Below are positions 31,372 through 32,425 of a stretch of 32,425 bases of DNA, piece after piece. The notes under the pieces are model-generated. The model did not search any database and was not told where the DNA came from. It saw only the letters and a program-made list of their open reading frames with translations. This DNA is from a bacterium. Lineage in GTDB: Bacteria; Campylobacterota; Campylobacteria; Campylobacterales; Sulfurovaceae. Location of the stretch: the NCBI GenBank assembly GCA_018822805.1, contig JAHJJU010000081.1, forward strand, positions 1 to 32,425. The letters are read 5' to 3'. The first letter of the stretch is position 1. Each line of letters starts with the position of its first letter. The translations under genes were made by a program, and so were the position numbers.

Positions 31372-32425
31372 ATGAAAAAAATACCTTATGGCATTAGTAG
31401 CTTTAAAAAACTGATAACAGAAGATTACCTCTATATTGATAAAACCAATTTTATAAAAATCATAGAAGAGGATAGCCCTTATTTGGTGATGCTACGACCA
31501 AGACGATTTGGTAAATCATTGTTGCTTTCAACGCTTCAACACTATTATGATGAGCAAGAGGCTGAAAATTTTGATGCACTGTTTGGTAACTTTATAATAG
31601 GGAAAAATCCAACAGTTAAAAAAAATAGTTATAAGATTTTGTTTTTTGAGTTTAGTCGGATTGAGACAGAAGATAGAAATACGATTTATAGAGGCTTTTT
31701 AGCCAATGTACGGTTAACCCTTTTAAACTTTTTGGACAAATATGGGTATGCAGAGCAAAAAGAGGAGGTTGAATCGATAGATAACCCTGAAAATATGATG
31801 AAAACATTCTTTTCTATTGTGAAACAAGAAAAAATTTATCTACTCATAGACGAATACGACCACTTCGCCAACTCCATTTTGGCAGAAGATATGGAGCTGT
31901 TTAGAAAAATAGTGGGTAAAGGGGGATTTGTACGAAGTTTTTATGAAACCATCAAAGCTGAAACCCAAACAGGGGTGGTGGATAGACTCTTTATAACAGG
32001 GGTTACCCCCATTACCATGGACAGTATGACGAGTGGGTTTAATATTGGTGATGATGTGAGTACCGAAGAGAAGTATAACCGTATGCTAGGATTTACCAAA
32101 GAGGAGACACTAAGTATCTTGCAACGTGTTTTTGATGTGTGTGATATTACTGAAAAAAAATTGTTAACCAAAGTAACCAAATGGTATAACGGGTATAAGT
32201 TTAATACCCAAGCCGAAGAGACGATATTTAACCCCAATATGTTGCTCTATTTTGTCAATAAATTTGATTATGAACGGTGTCAGTATCCCCAAAATATGCT
32301 CGATGCCAACATAGCAAGTGACTACGGAAAGATTATGCGACTTTTTAAACTGGGCGATAGAGAAGAGAACTTTAAAGTGTTAGAGAGTCTCATTAAAGAC
32401 AATGAAATCATTGCCAAACTCATAG
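31372..32425 (+). CDS. AAA-ATPase-like protein (DUF1703 / PD-(D/E)XK type), 3' end outside window
   Basis: An open frame of 351 codons that runs off the right edge. It begins K-K-I-P-Y-G-I-S-S-F-K-K-L-I and Y-I-D-K-T-N-F-I, the usual start of the AAA-ATPase-like family. The P-loop-like motif is R-P-R-R-F-G-K-S (42-49) and the Walker B is Y-L-L-I-D-E-Y-D (156-163). Further on, F-I-T-G-V-T-P and W-Y-N-G-Y-K-F match the family. Full-length members usually end with a PD-(D/E)XK nuclease domain (PF08011), which would lie beyond the window. These genes occur in many paralogues in some anaerobes and sulfur bacteria; their function is not established, though a mobile or defence link has been suggested. 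Confidence 0.85.
   Translation, partial: MKKIPYGISSFKKLITEDYLYIDKTNFIKIIEEDSPYLVMLRPRRFGKSLLLSTLQHYYDEQEAENFDALFGNFIIGKNPTVKKNSYKILFFEFSRIETEDRNTIYRGFLANVRLTLLNFLDKYGYAEQKEEVESIDNPENMMKTFFSIVKQEKIYLLIDEYDHFANSILAEDMELFRKIVGKGGFVRSFYETIKAETQTGVVDRLFITGVTPITMDSMTSGFNIGDDVSTEEKYNRMLGFTKEETLSILQRVFDVCDITEKKLLTKVTKWYNGYKFNTQAEETIFNPNMLLYFVNKFDYERCQYPQNMLDANIASDYGKIMRLFKLGDREENFKVLESLIKDNEIIAKLI

Noticed and set aside
1-32425. tRNA, rRNA, tmRNA, SRP RNA, CRISPR arrays or prophage genes
   Set aside because: No T-arm-like GTTCRA motifs with acceptor pairing, no regularly spaced repeats and no phage structural or integrase genes were seen in the gaps. The palindromes are too few and too varied to be a CRISPR array.

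Overview
The window is an AT-rich, densely packed bacterial chromosome segment. Gene content and order point to the Campylobacterota (Epsilonproteobacteria). The proteins resemble free-living sulfur/hydrogen oxidisers of the Sulfurimonas/Sulfurovum type more than host-associated Campylobacter; this is a judgement from sequence feel and synteny, not a computed placement. The backbone lnt / yajC-secD-secF / leuS / lptE / folC / bactofilin / mfd is, from memory, the order seen around this locus in Campylobacter jejuni, including the divergent lnt and yajC genes. No tRNA, rRNA, CRISPR array, prophage or complete insertion sequence was found.

Layout. (1) 138-1040: a LysR regulator facing right. 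(2) 1052-4718, minus strand: a tight five-gene operon, pyrC - beta carbonic anhydrase - cysK - class IV aminotransferase - a small protein that looks like the ClpXP adaptor SspB. (3) 4793-6475, minus: lnt and yidD, both for the cell envelope. (4) 6487-9777, plus: yajC-secD-secF and a small membrane protein. (5) 9830-10927, minus: an MltB-type lytic transglycosylase lipoprotein. (6) 11217-21863: leuS, a divergently placed response regulator with a degenerate HD-GYP domain, an AmgK-like sugar kinase, ung, lptE, folC, a bactofilin and mfd. (7) 22069-26161: a Fic protein with a wHTH tail and an operator-like promoter, a lipoprotein coupled to ymdB, then leuD-leuB. (8) 26275-32425: a DUF6172-like protein, a patatin-like lipase, purU, a DUF2868 / DUF3482-GTPase pair, and the 5' part of an AAA-ATPase-like gene that runs off the window.

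Functional themes are envelope biogenesis (Lnt, YidD, SecDF-YajC, LptE, MltB, bactofilin, AmgK-like kinase), DNA repair (Ung, Mfd) and biosynthesis (pyrimidine, cysteine, leucine, folate and one-carbon genes). The pyrC operon pairs a carbonic anhydrase with pyrimidine synthesis.

The most unusual content is a set of palindromic elements. A perfect 56-nt loopless palindrome holds the mfd stop codon. A REP-like hairpin with a 5' GTAG occurs twice, once inside the reading frame of lnt and once at the end of mltB. A 112-nt inverted REP pair (BIME-like) ends in the stop codon of the DUF6172-like gene. A 91-nt nested palindrome with alternative pairings lies in front of purU. No REP-associated transposase is present in the window. 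No single clearly new defence or metabolic system is visible; the best leads are the REP-derived peptide in Lnt, the SspB-like protein, the degenerate HD-GYP regulator, the Fic operator and the DUF2868/GTPase pair.
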